From Pseudomonas sichuanensis (lineage in GTDB: Bacteria > Pseudomonadota > Gammaproteobacteria > Pseudomonadales > Pseudomonadaceae), in the NCBI RefSeq assembly GCF_003231305.1, contig NZ_QKVM01000025.1, positions 1 through 64,000 on the forward strand: a stretch of DNA of 64,000 nt, written 5' to 3'. Made by a program: the position numbers and the translations under genes. A model generated the notes under the pieces. The model saw nothing but the letters and a program-made list of their open reading frames with translations, was not told where the DNA came from and did no database searches. Positions 17,350 through 28,354 of this stretch are shown here, piece by piece. Within the stretch, counting starts at the first letter, position 1, and each line of letters begins with the position of its first letter.

Positions 17350-18462
17350 TCAGTGGGCTTGTGCAATCGGATCGAGCGCGCGGGCGTGCTCCACCTCCCA
17401 GCCCAGCGGTACCACGTCGCCCACGGCCAGGGCCGGGTCGAGTTCGGCAATCGGCTGCTTCACGAAGAAGTCGGCCTTGCCGCAGACCTCCAGGCGCACC
17501 CGCACGTGGTCGCCCAGGTAGATGAACTCGGCCACCCGGCCGGAGAAGCGATTGACGCAACTTTCGCTGTGGCCGTTGAGGCGCACGCGCTCGGGGCGGA
17601 TCGACAGGGTGACCGGCTCGCCGGCCTGGCCGACGTTGACCGCCAGCGCCTCGACCCGCTCGCCACGGCCCAGTTGCACCTGGCAACGCTTGCCATCGCT
17701 GGCCAGCAGCGTGCCGTTGATACGGTTGTTCTCACCGATGAAGTTGGCGACGAAGGTGTTGCAGGGTTCTTCGTAGAGGGTGCGCGGGTCGGCGATCTGC
17801 TGGATCTCGCCCTGATGGAACACCGCCACCCGGTCGGACATGGTCAGCGCCTCGCCCTGGTCATGGGTCACGTACACCACGGTCACGCCCAGGCGCTGGT
17901 GGATGTGCTTGATCTCCATCTGCATGTGTTCGCGCAGTTGCTTGTCCAGGGCGCCGAGCGGTTCGTCCATCAGCACCAGCTGGGGTTCGAACACCAATGC
18001 CCGGGCCAGCGCCACGCGCTGCTGCTGGCCACCGGACAGCTGCCCCGGGTAGCGCTTGGCGAAGGCATCGAGCTGGACCATGTTGAGCACGCGCTTGACC
18101 CGTTCGCTGACGTCGGTCTTGCTCAGGTTGCGCACGGTCAGCGGGAAGGCCAGGTTCTCGGCCACGGTCATGTGCGGGAACAGCGCGTAGTTCTGGAACA
18201 CCATGCCGATGTCGCGCTTGTGCGGCGGCACGTTGTTGATCGAGCGCCCGGCCAGCTGGATCTCGCCGGCGGTAGGGGTTTCGAAGCCGGCCAGCATCAT
18301 CAGGCTGGTGGTCTTGCCCGAACCGGAAGGGCCGAGCAGGGTCAGGAACTCACCCTTGCGAATGTCCAGGTTGAGGTCTTTGACGATCAGCGATTCGCCG
18401 TCGTAGCTCTTCTGCACACCACGGAAGCTGACCAGCGTCTCGTTCGAATTCGCCTCGCTCAT
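17350..18462 (-). CDS. agtA: ABC transporter ATP-binding protein (PotA-like)
   Basis: The 370-residue ATPase energises the adjacent transporter. It has Walker A LLGPSGSGKTTSLMMLAGF, Q-loop VFQNYALFPHMTV, signature LSGGQQQRVALARAL, Walker B LVLMDEPLGALD and the H-loop VVYVTHDQGEALTMSDR. A C-terminal TOBE-type regulatory domain follows (EFIYLGDHVRVRLEV). Of two in-frame starts I prefer ATG at 18462, because AAGAAGG then stands eight bases away; a GTG three codons earlier would overlap that site. It is the first gene of the transporter operon. Confidence 0.9.
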   Translation of the reverse strand: MSEANSNETLVSFRGVQKSYDGESLIVKDLNLDIRKGEFLTLLGPSGSGKTTSLMMLAGFETPTAGEIQLAGRSINNVPPHKRDIGMVFQNYALFPHMTVAENLAFPLTVRNLSKTDVSERVKRVLNMVQLDAFAKRYPGQLSGGQQQRVALARALVFEPQLVLMDEPLGALDKQLREHMQMEIKHIHQRLGVTVVYVTHDQGEALTMSDRVAVFHQGEIQQIADPRTLYEEPCNTFVANFIGENNRINGTLLASDGKRCQVQLGRGERVEALAVNVGQAGEPVTLSIRPERVRLNGHSESCVNRFSGRVAEFIYLGDHVRVRLEVCGKADFFVKQPIAELDPALAVGDVVPLGWEVEHARALDPIAQAH

Positions 18463-18573
18463 GCCCTGCACCTTCTTGTTGGAATGACTGCGTAGGCAAA
18501 AGAGTAGAAGAGGCGCAAACGCCCGGAAATCGGGGGTGCTGAGAGAATGCCATCATCCGGATGGAAGACTTGC

Positions 18574-18591
18574 TGTAGGGAACGCCCTACA
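18574..18591. promoter_or_regulatory. Palindrome upstream of the agtA operon
   Basis: TGTAGGG-AACG-CCCTACA is a perfect seven-base inverted repeat about 110 bases before the agtA start, next to a second palindrome CATCCGGATG (18554-18563 region). Position and symmetry suit an operator for the NarL-type regulator encoded just upstream, but the TGTAGG start also resembles the REP-like family at 16139. Confidence 0.4.
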
Positions 18592-18632
18592 AGGATGGCG
18601 CGTTTGGAATGCCAATCAGTGTCCATGCCAAG

Positions 18633-18723
18633 CCTGTGGGAGCGGGTTTACCCGCGAAGAGACCAGTGCAACCACCGAGATCCGCAGGCCAGGCCCATTC
18701 GCGGGTAAACCCGCTCCCACAGG
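18633..18723. repeat. REP pair, TTCGCGGGTAAACCCGC type
   Basis: Arms 18633-18658 and 18698-18723 are exact reverse complements over 26 bases, separated by 39 bases. It lies just after agtR and may end or protect the agtSR transcript before the agtA promoter region. No other gene is visible in the 300 bases between agtR and agtA. Confidence 0.88.
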
Positions 18724-18766
18724 AATATGCGCCAGGCCGCTGCTCTACCTGTCGCAACCAGAACAC

Positions 18767-19396
18767 TCACACCAGCTTGTGCTCCATGGCGTACTTCACC
18801 AGCTCCGCCAGCGAGTTGACCTTGAGCTTCTGCATCAGCCGCGCCTTGTGGGTGCTGATGGTCTTGCTCGACAGCGCCAGCTGCAGGGCGATGTCATTGA
18901 CGTTGGCCCCCTGGGCCAGGCGCTCGAACACCGAGAACTCGCGCTCCGACAGCAGCGTGTGCAGCGGCCGGGTTTCGGTCAGGCCCACCTCGAACACCAT
19001 GCGGTCGGCCAGGGCCGGGTCGATGTAACGCCCGCCCCCGGCCACCCGGCGGATGGCCGTGAGCAGCAGCGCCGGGTCGCTGTCCTTGGTCGCATAGCCC
19101 GCCGCACCGGCCTTGAGCGCCCGCGCCGCCATCTGCGCTTCGTCATGCATCGACAGCATCAGGATCGCCGGCGGGTTGTTCAGCGCGCGGATCCGCGGGA
19201 TCGCCTCCAGGCCGTTCACCCCTGGCATGGAGATATCCAGCAGCACCACCTCGCAGGGCGTGTGGCGCAAGGTCTCGAGCAACTGCTCGCCATTGCCCGC
19301 CTCGCCCGCCACCTGCATGTCCTTGGCCAGGCCGATCAACTGCTTGATGCCCTCCCGGACGATGGTGTGGTCTTCCGCCACCAGCACTCGAATCAC
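18767..19396 (-). CDS. agtR: NarL/LuxR-family response regulator
   Basis: The 209-residue regulator has a receiver domain with acidic pocket E8-D9, phospho-acceptor D54 in VVLLDISMPG, and the conserved lysine in GYATKDSD. A C-terminal LuxR helix-turn-helix follows (LSEREFSVFERLAQGANVNDIALQLALSSKTISTHKARLMQKL). Its ATG overlaps the kinase stop by four bases, so the pair is co-translated. By synteny with P. aeruginosa PA0600-PA0601 it should control the adjacent transporter operon in response to GABA/5-aminovalerate. Confidence 0.88.
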   Translation of the reverse strand: MIRVLVAEDHTIVREGIKQLIGLAKDMQVAGEAGNGEQLLETLRHTPCEVVLLDISMPGVNGLEAIPRIRALNNPPAILMLSMHDEAQMAARALKAGAAGYATKDSDPALLLTAIRRVAGGGRYIDPALADRMVFEVGLTETRPLHTLLSEREFSVFERLAQGANVNDIALQLALSSKTISTHKARLMQKLKVNSLAELVKYAMEHKLV

Positions 19397-21792
19397 GATT
19401 GTTTCTCCTGCTTCAAAGGAATCGCCACGCTCAGGCTGGTGCCCTCGCCCGGCTCGCTGTCCAGGCTCATGCTGCCTCCGAGCATCAGTACCCGCTCACG
19501 CACGCCCACCAGGCCGAACGAAGTCGGCCGCGCCGCCTCCATGGCAAACCCCACGCCGTCATCGATCACGGTCATGCGCAACTGCCCGGCCTCGTGCACC
19601 AGTTCGATCTGCACCGTGTGCGCCCGGGCATGGCGCATGACGTTGGTCAGCGCCTCCTGCAGGATACGGAACAGGCCGATGGCCTTGGCATCACTCAAGG
19701 GTGGCAGATTGTCCGGCACCTGCACCAGGCAGGGTATCTGCGTGCGCGCTTCGAAACGCCGCGCCTGCCACTCGATGGCCGAGGCGATGCCGGCGTCGAG
19801 GATCGGCGGGCGCAGGGCCGTGGCCACGTCGCGTACCAGCTGGAACAACTGGGCGATCAGGCGTTTCATGCTGGCCAGGCGCTCGTTGAGGGCAGGGTCC
19901 AGCTCGGCGAACGCCAGCTCGCACATCGACACCTCAAGCTTGAGCACCGTCAGCATCTGCCCCAGTTCGTCGTGCACCTCGCGGGCAATCCGCGCCTTCT
20001 CTTCTTCGCGCACGCTCTCCAGGTGCGCCGACAACTCGCGCAGTTGCTCCTGGGACCCGGCCAGCGCCAACTCGGCCTGCTTGCCCTGGGTGATGTCCCA
20101 GACCACCCCGTCCCACACCACTCGGCCATCGGCCAGGCGCCGGGTGGTGGCCTTGATGTCGGCCCAGCGCTGCTCGCCCTGGCGGGTGAGAATGCGGCCT
20201 TGCCACGACCAGTCCTGGTCAGTGGCCAGGGCCATGTCCTGGACCCGGTGATAGTCGGCGCGGTCCTGCGGGTGTACCAGGTTGCGCAGGCCCATGTCAG
20301 GGTGCTGGATCGCCGCTGGGGTGTAACCGACCAGCGCTTCGCTGCCTTCACTGATGTAGGGGAACTCCAACTCGCCTTCGGCGGCATCGCGCTCCAGGCG
20401 GAACACCAGCCCCGGCACGTTGCCGGCAATCCCCTTGAGCCGCGCTTCGCTTTCGCGCAGGGCGGCCAATGCCCGGCGGCGTTCGGTGACATCGGTGAGG
20501 AACACCACCAGGTATTCGGCATCGCGAAAGCGCAGGAACGACAACGACAGGTCGACCGGCAACAAGCTGCCGTCGGCGCAGCGGCACTGGCTCTCGAACT
20601 GCAACTCGCCTTCGCCGCCACGCGCGCGCTTCCACAGCGCCAGCCAGCGGTCCATGGCCAAGGTGGGCTCGATATCGATCAGCGGGCGCTCTAGCAAGGC
20701 GTTCTCGGCGAAACCGAGCATGCGTTCGGCGGCATGGTTGGCGTAGCGCACGTGGCTGTCCCAGTTGACCCACAGAATCCCGACGGTGCTCTGGTCGATG
20801 GAAAACTGGCTCAGGCGCAACGCCTGCTCGCGGGTCTGGCGCTCGGCCAGGCTCTCGCGTGCCGCCAGCAAGCCGCGCTCCAGCCCCCGCTGTTGGCGAC
20901 GCTGCCACACCAGCGTGGCCAGGGCGCACAACAGCAACAGCCCGAACAGCAAGGCGAGGTTCTGCCAGAAGCCGGGCGATTCGGAGAAGCGCGGGTATTT
21001 CGGTTGCAGCCAGCGTTGGTGGATCTGCTCGAGGTCCTTGGCCGGCATGGCCTGCAGCCCACGCTCAAGGACGTCGGCCAACAGCGGCCAGTCGCGCCGC
21101 GAACCTACCCGCAGCAATTGCGGCAGGCCGATGTCACCGACCACGGCCAGTTCGCCAAACTCACTCTCGCGGGACAGGCGACTGAGCTGCGCCTCGTCCA
21201 GCACGGCAAAACCGGCCTGCCCGCCCAGCACCAGTTGCAGGGCCTCACGCTCGTTGGGCACGCCCTGCAGGTTGAGGTTGCCGTAGTTGCCGCGCAGGTA
21301 GTCGGCGAGCCTGGATGGCATGCGCACCGCCACTCGGTCGTTGGCGCCGAGCTTCTCCAGGTCCACCGCCACCGCACCGCTGCGCAGGCCCACCACCAGT
21401 TGCGGCACGCGCATGTACGGGTCGCTGAACAACCAGTTGCGCAGGCTGGCGGGGGTCTGGGTCAGGCCTGGGGCGAAATCGATCTCACCAGCTTGCAACG
21501 CGTGCTCCAGGGCCGCTTCATCGGTGAAACCGCGCCAGGTCAGGTCGAGCCTGAGGGCCTGGGCCAGCGCGCTGACCAGCTCGACGTTGGCCCCGTAGAA
21601 CTGCTGCAAACGCCGGTCGAACTGGGCATAGGGCGCTTGCAGTACCAGGCCGACCCGCAGGCTGCGATGCGCCTCCAGCCAGTGTTGCTGGGCGGGCTCC
21701 AGCACTACCGAAGGCGGCGCCTCCGGGCGCGCCAAAGCGATCAAGGGTAGACACAACCAGCCGATAACCCACAGGCAACGCACTCGCTTCAT
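19393..21792 (-). CDS. agtS: Hybrid-type sensor histidine kinase with periplasmic amino-acid-binding-like domain
   Basis: The 799-residue kinase has a signal/anchor (RCLWVIGWLCLPLIALA), a periplasmic SBP_bac_3 domain (about 30-265) and a membrane helix (FWQNLALLFGLLLLCALATLVW). Two PAS domains follow (about 330-590), then a HisKA_3 dimerisation region with the phospho-accepting histidine in AREVHDELGQMLTVLKLEV. The HATPase domain shows FRILQEALTNVMRHARAH, VIDDGVGF and GLVGVRERVLMLGGSMSL. There is no receiver domain; the partner is the downstream NarL regulator. The binding domain resembles those of transporters for amino-acid-like ligands. I used the ATG that begins the signal sequence. Confidence 0.87.
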   Translation of the reverse strand: MKRVRCLWVIGWLCLPLIALARPEAPPSVVLEPAQQHWLEAHRSLRVGLVLQAPYAQFDRRLQQFYGANVELVSALAQALRLDLTWRGFTDEAALEHALQAGEIDFAPGLTQTPASLRNWLFSDPYMRVPQLVVGLRSGAVAVDLEKLGANDRVAVRMPSRLADYLRGNYGNLNLQGVPNEREALQLVLGGQAGFAVLDEAQLSRLSRESEFGELAVVGDIGLPQLLRVGSRRDWPLLADVLERGLQAMPAKDLEQIHQRWLQPKYPRFSESPGFWQNLALLFGLLLLCALATLVWQRRQQRGLERGLLAARESLAERQTREQALRLSQFSIDQSTVGILWVNWDSHVRYANHAAERMLGFAENALLERPLIDIEPTLAMDRWLALWKRARGGEGELQFESQCRCADGSLLPVDLSLSFLRFRDAEYLVVFLTDVTERRRALAALRESEARLKGIAGNVPGLVFRLERDAAEGELEFPYISEGSEALVGYTPAAIQHPDMGLRNLVHPQDRADYHRVQDMALATDQDWSWQGRILTRQGEQRWADIKATTRRLADGRVVWDGVVWDITQGKQAELALAGSQEQLRELSAHLESVREEEKARIAREVHDELGQMLTVLKLEVSMCELAFAELDPALNERLASMKRLIAQLFQLVRDVATALRPPILDAGIASAIEWQARRFEARTQIPCLVQVPDNLPPLSDAKAIGLFRILQEALTNVMRHARAHTVQIELVHEAGQLRMTVIDDGVGFAMEAARPTSFGLVGVRERVLMLGGSMSLDSEPGEGTSLSVAIPLKQEKQS

Positions 21793-21813
21793 CTCTACGC
21801 TCGTCTTGGCAAG

Positions 21814-21851
21814 GACGGCCACCTGACGTGGCCGTCGCGGACAAATACTAT
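21814..21851 (+). promoter_or_regulatory. Promoter with overlapping palindrome before the DUF3530 gene
   Basis: CTGACG (21823-21828) and TACTAT (21846-21851) are 17 bases apart and would drive the plus-strand gene. The -35 element sits in the centre of a perfect nine-base inverted repeat, GACGGCCAC-CTGAC-GTGGCCGTC (21814-21836), a likely repressor site or leader hairpin for the divergent agtS transcript. Confidence 0.4.
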
Positions 21852-21887
21852 TAGGCTGCCGTTAACTTTATGGCCTTGGACCGATCC

Positions 21888-22889
21888 ATGCTCACACTCT
21901 ATCGCACGACGCTGGCCATGTTCTGCCTGGCCTCGCTCCTGCCCCTCGGCGCGCAAGCGGCCGATGCCGAAAAACCCGCTGCAGCCGCCGAGGCCGCCCC
22001 TGCCCCCGCAGTGCGCCCGGCACTGGCCGAACGCAGCCAGGACGATGCCCTGGCCCTCGAGCGCCAGGTGCCCAAGGCCGAGCAGCAAACCCTGCAGGCC
22101 AACGGTGAACACTTCCTGGCGCTGTGGAAGCCAGCCAACGACAGCGACCCGAAAGGTGCGGTGATCATCGTCCCCGGTGCCGGCGAAAGCGCCGACTGGC
22201 CGACCACGGTCGGGCCGTTGCGCCGCGGTTTCCCCGATGTCGGCTGGCACACCCTGAGCGTGAGCCTTCCAGACCTGCTGGCCGAACGCCCGCAGGCGCG
22301 CGCCGAGGCCAAGCCCGCCGCAGAACCGGCCAAGGACGCGGGCGAAACGGCGCCGACCAAGGATACCCCCGCAGACGCCAACGCCAACGTTGCCCAAGCC
22401 ACGGCCGCCGAGACGGACACCGCCGAAAGCACCGACGCCGCCAATGCCGACGAACACACCGACCAGGCCGATGCCGAGCGCATCTTCGCCCGCCTGGATG
22501 CCGCCGTGGCCTATGCGCAACAGCAGCAGGCGCGCAGCATCGTGCTGCTGGGCAACGGCAGCGGCGCCTACTGGGCGGCGCGCTACCTCAGCGAGAAGCA
22601 GCCGCCAGAGGTACAGAAGCTGGTGATGGTCGCCGCGCAGACGCCGGCACGGGTCGAGCACGACCTGCTGAGCCTGACCCCAACCCTGAAAGTGCCGACC
22701 GCCGACCTCTACTACACCGCGCGGCCCCAGGACCGCCTGGCCGCCGAGCAGCGCCTGCAGGCCAGCAAGCGGCAGAAGGACAGCGCGTACCGCCAGATTT
22801 CGCTGATGGCCATGCCGGGCAACAAGGCAGCGGAGCAAGAGCAGTTGCTGCGCCGGGTTCGCGGCTGGCTGACACCGCAGGAACAGTGA
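21888..22889 (+). CDS. DUF3530 alpha/beta-hydrolase-like periplasmic protein
   Basis: The 333-residue protein begins with a signal peptide (LYRTTLAMFCLASLLPLGAQAA). It then has a hydrolase-like core with VIIVPGAGESADWPTTVGPLRRGFPDVGWHTLSVSLPD and SIVLLGNGSGAYWAARYL, where the usual nucleophile elbow GxSxG is G-N-G-S-G. Between these lies a low-complexity Ala/Glu/Thr/Asp-rich linker (about 135-195). Enzyme activity is not established for the family. A second ATG 18 bases upstream is an alternative start. Confidence 0.75.
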   Translation: MLTLYRTTLAMFCLASLLPLGAQAADAEKPAAAAEAAPAPAVRPALAERSQDDALALERQVPKAEQQTLQANGEHFLALWKPANDSDPKGAVIIVPGAGESADWPTTVGPLRRGFPDVGWHTLSVSLPDLLAERPQARAEAKPAAEPAKDAGETAPTKDTPADANANVAQATAAETDTAESTDAANADEHTDQADAERIFARLDAAVAYAQQQQARSIVLLGNGSGAYWAARYLSEKQPPEVQKLVMVAAQTPARVEHDLLSLTPTLKVPTADLYYTARPQDRLAAEQRLQASKRQKDSAYRQISLMAMPGNKAAEQEQLLRRVRGWLTPQEQ

Positions 22890-22894
22890 CGATC

Positions 22895-22927
22895 ATCGCG
22901 GGGCGCCGATGCGACTTGCCCCGCGAT
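22895..22927. terminator. Shared hairpin between convergent DUF3530 gene and djlA
   Basis: ATCGCGGGGC and GCCCCGCGAT are perfect arms around a 13-base loop, placed exactly between the two convergent stop codons. It is a half-REP of the GCGGGGC type. It probably acts as a two-way terminator although T-runs are short. Confidence 0.55.
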
Positions 22928-22934
22928 AGCTTTG

Positions 22935-23699
22935 CTAGAGGCCCCGCCGCTTGCGGATCAGGGCATAGGCCTGGTGCAGCTCGCGCGTGTGCTCGGTCGC
23001 CTCGCGCACCTTGGCCTCACTGGCACCACTGCCCACCAGCTTGTCCGGATGGTGCCGGCTGAGCAGTCGCCGATAGGCCTGCTTGACTTTGTCGGCCTCG
23101 GTGTCCGGCTCCACCCCAAGCAGCCGCAGGGCGGCGGCATAGGTCATCACACCGCCTTCGACGGACGAGCGCCGTGGCTCGTACTCCTTGGCCAGGGCCT
23201 GCACCTGCTGACGGCTGAGCCCCAGTTGCTCGCCCCACCGCAGCAGCAGATCGTGCTCATGCCGGCCGGCCTTGCCATCCGCCCAGACCATTCGCCAGCA
23301 GGCGCGCAAGGTGCCCTCGGCGGCATGCGGCTGCAACTTGATCCGACGCAGGTAATGGCCCAGCCGCCCCTTGCCCGACTTGCCCCGGTTGAACGCGGCA
23401 ATCGCCCGCAGCCGCGCGGGCTCCGCCAGGTCCAGTCGGGTCATTTCCTGGCGCGCCTGCTGGATATGCCCCTCGGCAACCCGGCCATCGCTCTTGGCCA
23501 GACGCCCAAGCAGCACGAACAGCAACTCTTCGTCGCGCAGCGCCGGGTGCCCGCCCAGGCGCTCGCGCATGTCGTCCCATCCCTGCAGACGCAGCCGCCG
23601 ATCCATGGCCTGGCCCAGCAGCGCCCCGAGCAACGCCCCGGGGATACTGGCCATGGCGAAACCGGCCCCGGCACCAATCACTGTGCTTGGCCACCACAT
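22935..23699 (-). CDS. djlA: Co-chaperone DjlA
   Basis: DjlA is a membrane-anchored DnaK co-chaperone. The 254-residue protein has the Gly-rich N-terminal membrane anchor (STVIGAGAGFAMASIPGALLGALLGQAMD), a central TerB-like domain, and a C-terminal J domain with the HPD motif (YRRLLSRHHPDKLVG) followed by AYALIRKRRGL at the end. The J domain at the C-terminus is diagnostic. It starts just after the murU stop, so it is likely expressed with amgK-murU. Confidence 0.92.
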   Translation of the reverse strand: MWWPSTVIGAGAGFAMASIPGALLGALLGQAMDRRLRLQGWDDMRERLGGHPALRDEELLFVLLGRLAKSDGRVAEGHIQQARQEMTRLDLAEPARLRAIAAFNRGKSGKGRLGHYLRRIKLQPHAAEGTLRACWRMVWADGKAGRHEHDLLLRWGEQLGLSRQQVQALAKEYEPRRSSVEGGVMTYAAALRLLGVEPDTEADKVKQAYRRLLSRHHPDKLVGSGASEAKVREATEHTRELHQAYALIRKRRGL

Positions 23700-23700
23700 A

Positions 23701-25388
<1,688 letters not shown>

Positions 25389-25401
25389 TACAAGGGTCTC
25401 C

Positions 25402-25438
25402 GACGGCGCTAGCCGTCAAGCGGGTCATGCTTTATTAT
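25402..25438. promoter_or_regulatory. amgK/lptD divergent control region
   Basis: A perfect palindrome GACGGC-GCTA-GCCGTC (25402-25417) lies just upstream of amgK. TATTAT (25433-25438), a good -10 match, lies on the plus strand about 80 bases before lptD, without a convincing -35. No sigmaE-type promoter was found. Confidence 0.3.
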
Positions 25439-25519
25439 CCAGCATCTTTTTCAGACCATCGAGAGGCGTGCGGCCCCCACACGCGGGCAGATGGCACGCA
25501 GGAAGCCCGGACTAATAAG

Positions 25520-28354
25520 ATGGCATTGAAATCCCCCGCGTTTCGTAGAAAGTTTCCATTGCTGGTCACTGGCGGTCTGCTGGCCCTGCAACCTCTGGCC
25601 ATGCCGCATGCGTTAGCAGCCGAGCAGTTCGACTGCCAAGTGTCCGCTTCCGGTGGCTGGGACTGCAAGCCCAAGGCTGCCAGCAACCTGCCGCCTCGCC
25701 CGGTTCATCCGGGTGCCGCTGCCGCCAGTTCCGGTGATGAAACACCGGAGCAAGTGGCCCAGGAACAGGCCGACAAGCCGGTGCTGGTTACCGAGAGCAA
25801 GGGCCGCGCCCTGAAATCGCGCAGCGAAGACTACAGCCACCTCGACTGGGTACCCCGCGAGAAGCTCACGGCCGCGCAGCTGGCCGAGACCGGCCCGTAC
25901 TGCGGTGGCGCCTATATCGAGCCAATCCGCCCAGGCATGGATGACACCACGCCCAAGGACGAAGCCCCGACCTACATCAACGCCAAGGTTTCCAAGTACC
26001 AGCAGGAACAGCAGATCGCCACCCTCGCCGGTGACGTGGTCATGCGCCAGGGCAGCATGCAGGCCGAAGCGGACGAAGCCAACCTGTACCAGGCCGAGAA
26101 CCGTGGCGAGCTCAAGGGCAACGTCAAGATCCGTGACAACGGCTCCCTGGTGGTCGGCGACGAAGCACAGATTCAGCTCGACACCGGCGAAGCCCGGGTC
26201 GACAACGCCGAATACGTGATGCACAAATCGCACATCCGCGGTAATGCGCTGTACGCCAAGCGCGCGGAAAACGCGATCATCCGCCTCAAGGACGGTACCT
26301 ACACCACCTGTGAGCCGGGCAGCAACGCGTGGCAGCTCAAGGGCAACAACATCACCCTCAACCCGGCCACCGGCTTTGGTACTGCCACCAACGTCACGTT
26401 GCGGGTCAAGGATTTCCCGGTCTTCTATACGCCGTACATCTACTTCCCGATCGATGATCGTCGGCAGTCCGGCTTCCTGCCGCCATCGTTCAGCAGCAGC
26501 AGCGATACCGGCTTCATGCTGGTCACTCCGTACTACTTCAACCTGGCGCCGAACTACGACGCCACGTTGTACCCGCGCTACATGGCCAAGCGCGGCATGC
26601 TCATGGAAGGCGAATTCCGCTACCTGACCAAATCCAGCGAAGGTCAGTTCGGTGGCGCCTACCTGAGCGATCAGGACGACGACCGCAAGCTGCAGACGGA
26701 CTACAAGAAAGAACGCTGGATGATCAACTGGCAGCACAAGGGCGGCCTGGATGATCGCCTGATGGCTGAGGTGGACTACACCGACATCAGTGACCCGTTC
26801 TACTTCCAGGACCTGGAATCGGACCAGATCGGTGTCGACAGCCGGGACTACGTCAACCAGCGCGGCACGCTCAACTACCGTGGCGACGACTACACCGCCC
26901 GGTTGAACGTGCATGCCTACGAAATGGCGACCATTTCGCAGATTACCCCTTACGACAAGCTTCCACAGCTTTCGATCACCGGTTTGCTGCCGTACCACCC
27001 CGAAGGGCTCGACCTCAGCTACGAAGCCGAGGCCGTTCGCTTCGAACGTGACCTGAAGAACGATCTGGTGTTCGACAAGGATGGCAAGCCTGACACTTCG
27101 CTCGGCCTCGTGACTGATGATGCCGGTAACGTCCTGGGCGGTCGCCGCCTTGACGAGAGTGTCACCGGCATCGCCCGGGCCAACGGTACCCGTCTGCATG
27201 CGGCACCCGCCATCAGCCTGCCAATGGAAGCGAGCTACGGCTACATCAAGCCGAAGCTCAAGTACGCCGTTACCCGCTACGACCTCGATCTGGACAGTCA
27301 GGGCCAGGCCCAGGCAATCACCCAGTCGGGTCTACCGGGCTATGGCAGCTACAACAGTACGCTGAACCGCGACATCCCGATCTTCAGCGTCGACAGCGGC
27401 CTGTACTTCGACCGCAAGACCCAACTCTTTGGCACCAATTACCGCCAGACCCTCGAGCCGCGGCTGTTCTACCTCTATGTCCCGTACAAGGACCAGAAGG
27501 ACATCCCGCTCTTCGATACGGGCGAGCGTCTGTTCGACTACGGTTCGTTGTTCCGCGACAACCGCTTCAGCGGCACCGATCGCATCGGCGACGAAAACAA
27601 GCTGTCGCTGGGCGTGACCAACCGCTGGATCGAGGACAACGGCTTCCAGCGTCAGCGCTTCAGCATTGGCCAGGCGTTCTACTTCAAGGACCGCAAGGTC
27701 CAGTTGCCAGGCATTGACTACAGCACCCGCAAGGACAGCCTGTCGGATGTCTCGCCGTACGCGCTGGAATACGAGTACGCCTTCAACCGCGACTGGCGCT
27801 TCAACTCGGACTTCAACTGGGACCCGGACAGCCGCAGCACCCGCTCGGGTAGCGCGATGTTCCACTACCAGCCTGAAGACAATCCGAACAAGATCGTCAA
27901 CCTCGGCTACCGCTACCGCAACGACCTGATCACCTATGACTCGCTGACCGGTTTGTGGAAAGTTGGCGGCGGCGACTACGGCACACCAGGCGAACCGGGC
28001 TACATCAAGGATTACTACAAGATCCAGCAGCACGACTTCTCGGTCATCTGGCCGATCGTGCCGCAGTGGAGTGTGATCGCACGCTGGCAGCACGACTACA
28101 ACCGTAACCGCACCCTGGAAGCCATGGGCGGTTTCGAGTACGACAACTGCTGCTGGAAGCTGCGCCTGATCAACCGCTACTGGATCGACTACGACGACTT
28201 CAGCCAGGCGGTCCCGGACAACGAGAAGGGCGACCACGGTATCTTCCTGCAAGTCGTGCTCAAGGGCCTCGGCGGCGTAGTGGGCAACAAGGTTGAGTCG
28301 TTCCTGGACAAAGGCATTCAAGGTTATCGTGAACGTGAAGACCAAGCTTATTGA
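25520..28354 (+). CDS. lptD: LPS-assembly protein LptD
   Basis: LptD is the outer-membrane barrel that, with LptE, places LPS in the outer leaflet. The 944-residue precursor begins with a signal peptide ending [13 protein letters not shown] ([11 protein letters not shown]). A periplasmic OstA/jellyroll domain follows ([38 protein letters not shown]), then a long aromatic-rich barrel. Cysteines near the N-terminus and the C-C pair in [16 protein letters not shown] are those used for inter-domain disulfides. The open frame starts earlier, but the ATG chosen begins the signal peptide. surA begins inside its last codons. Confidence 0.96.
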   Translation: MALKSPAFRRKFPLLVTGGLLALQPLAMPHALAAEQFDCQVSASGGWDCKPKAASNLPPRPVHPGAAAASSGDETPEQVAQEQADKPVLVTESKGRALKSRSEDYSHLDWVPREKLTAAQLAETGPYCGGAYIEPIRPGMDDTTPKDEAPTYINAKVSKYQQEQQIATLAGDVVMRQGSMQAEADEANLYQAENRGELKGNVKIRDNGSLVVGDEAQIQLDTGEARVDNAEYVMHKSHIRGNALYAKRAENAIIRLKDGTYTTCEPGSNAWQLKGNNITLNPATGFGTATNVTLRVKDFPVFYTPYIYFPIDDRRQSGFLPPSFSSSSDTGFMLVTPYYFNLAPNYDATLYPRYMAKRGMLMEGEFRYLTKSSEGQFGGAYLSDQDDDRKLQTDYKKERWMINWQHKGGLDDRLMAEVDYTDISDPFYFQDLESDQIGVDSRDYVNQRGTLNYRGDDYTARLNVHAYEMATISQITPYDKLPQLSITGLLPYHPEGLDLSYEAEAVRFERDLKNDLVFDKDGKPDTSLGLVTDDAGNVLGGRRLDESVTGIARANGTRLHAAPAISLPMEASYGYIKPKLKYAVTRYDLDLDSQGQAQAITQSGLPGYGSYNSTLNRDIPIFSVDSGLYFDRKTQLFGTNYRQTLEPRLFYLYVPYKDQKDIPLFDTGERLFDYGSLFRDNRFSGTDRIGDENKLSLGVTNRWIEDNGFQRQRFSIGQAFYFKDRKVQLPGIDYSTRKDSLSDVSPYALEYEYAFNRDWRFNSDFNWDPDSRSTRSGSAMFHYQPEDNPNKIVNLGYRYRNDLITYDSLTGLWKVGGGDYGTPGEPGYIKDYYKIQQHDFSVIWPIVPQWSVIARWQHDYNRNRTLEAMGGFEYDNCCWKLRLINRYWIDYDDFSQAVPDNEKGDHGIFLQVVLKGLGGVVGNKVESFLDKGIQGYREREDQAY

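Noticed and set aside
13861..18723. CRISPR array made of the repeated GGGAGCGGG palindromes
   Set aside because: The repeats are isolated inverted pairs between genes, not regularly spaced direct repeats, and no cas genes are present. They are REP elements.
18536..20251. A 571-codon plus-strand frame opposite agtR/agtS
   Set aside because: It runs through the REP element and opposite a well-supported kinase and response regulator; composition is that of a shadow.
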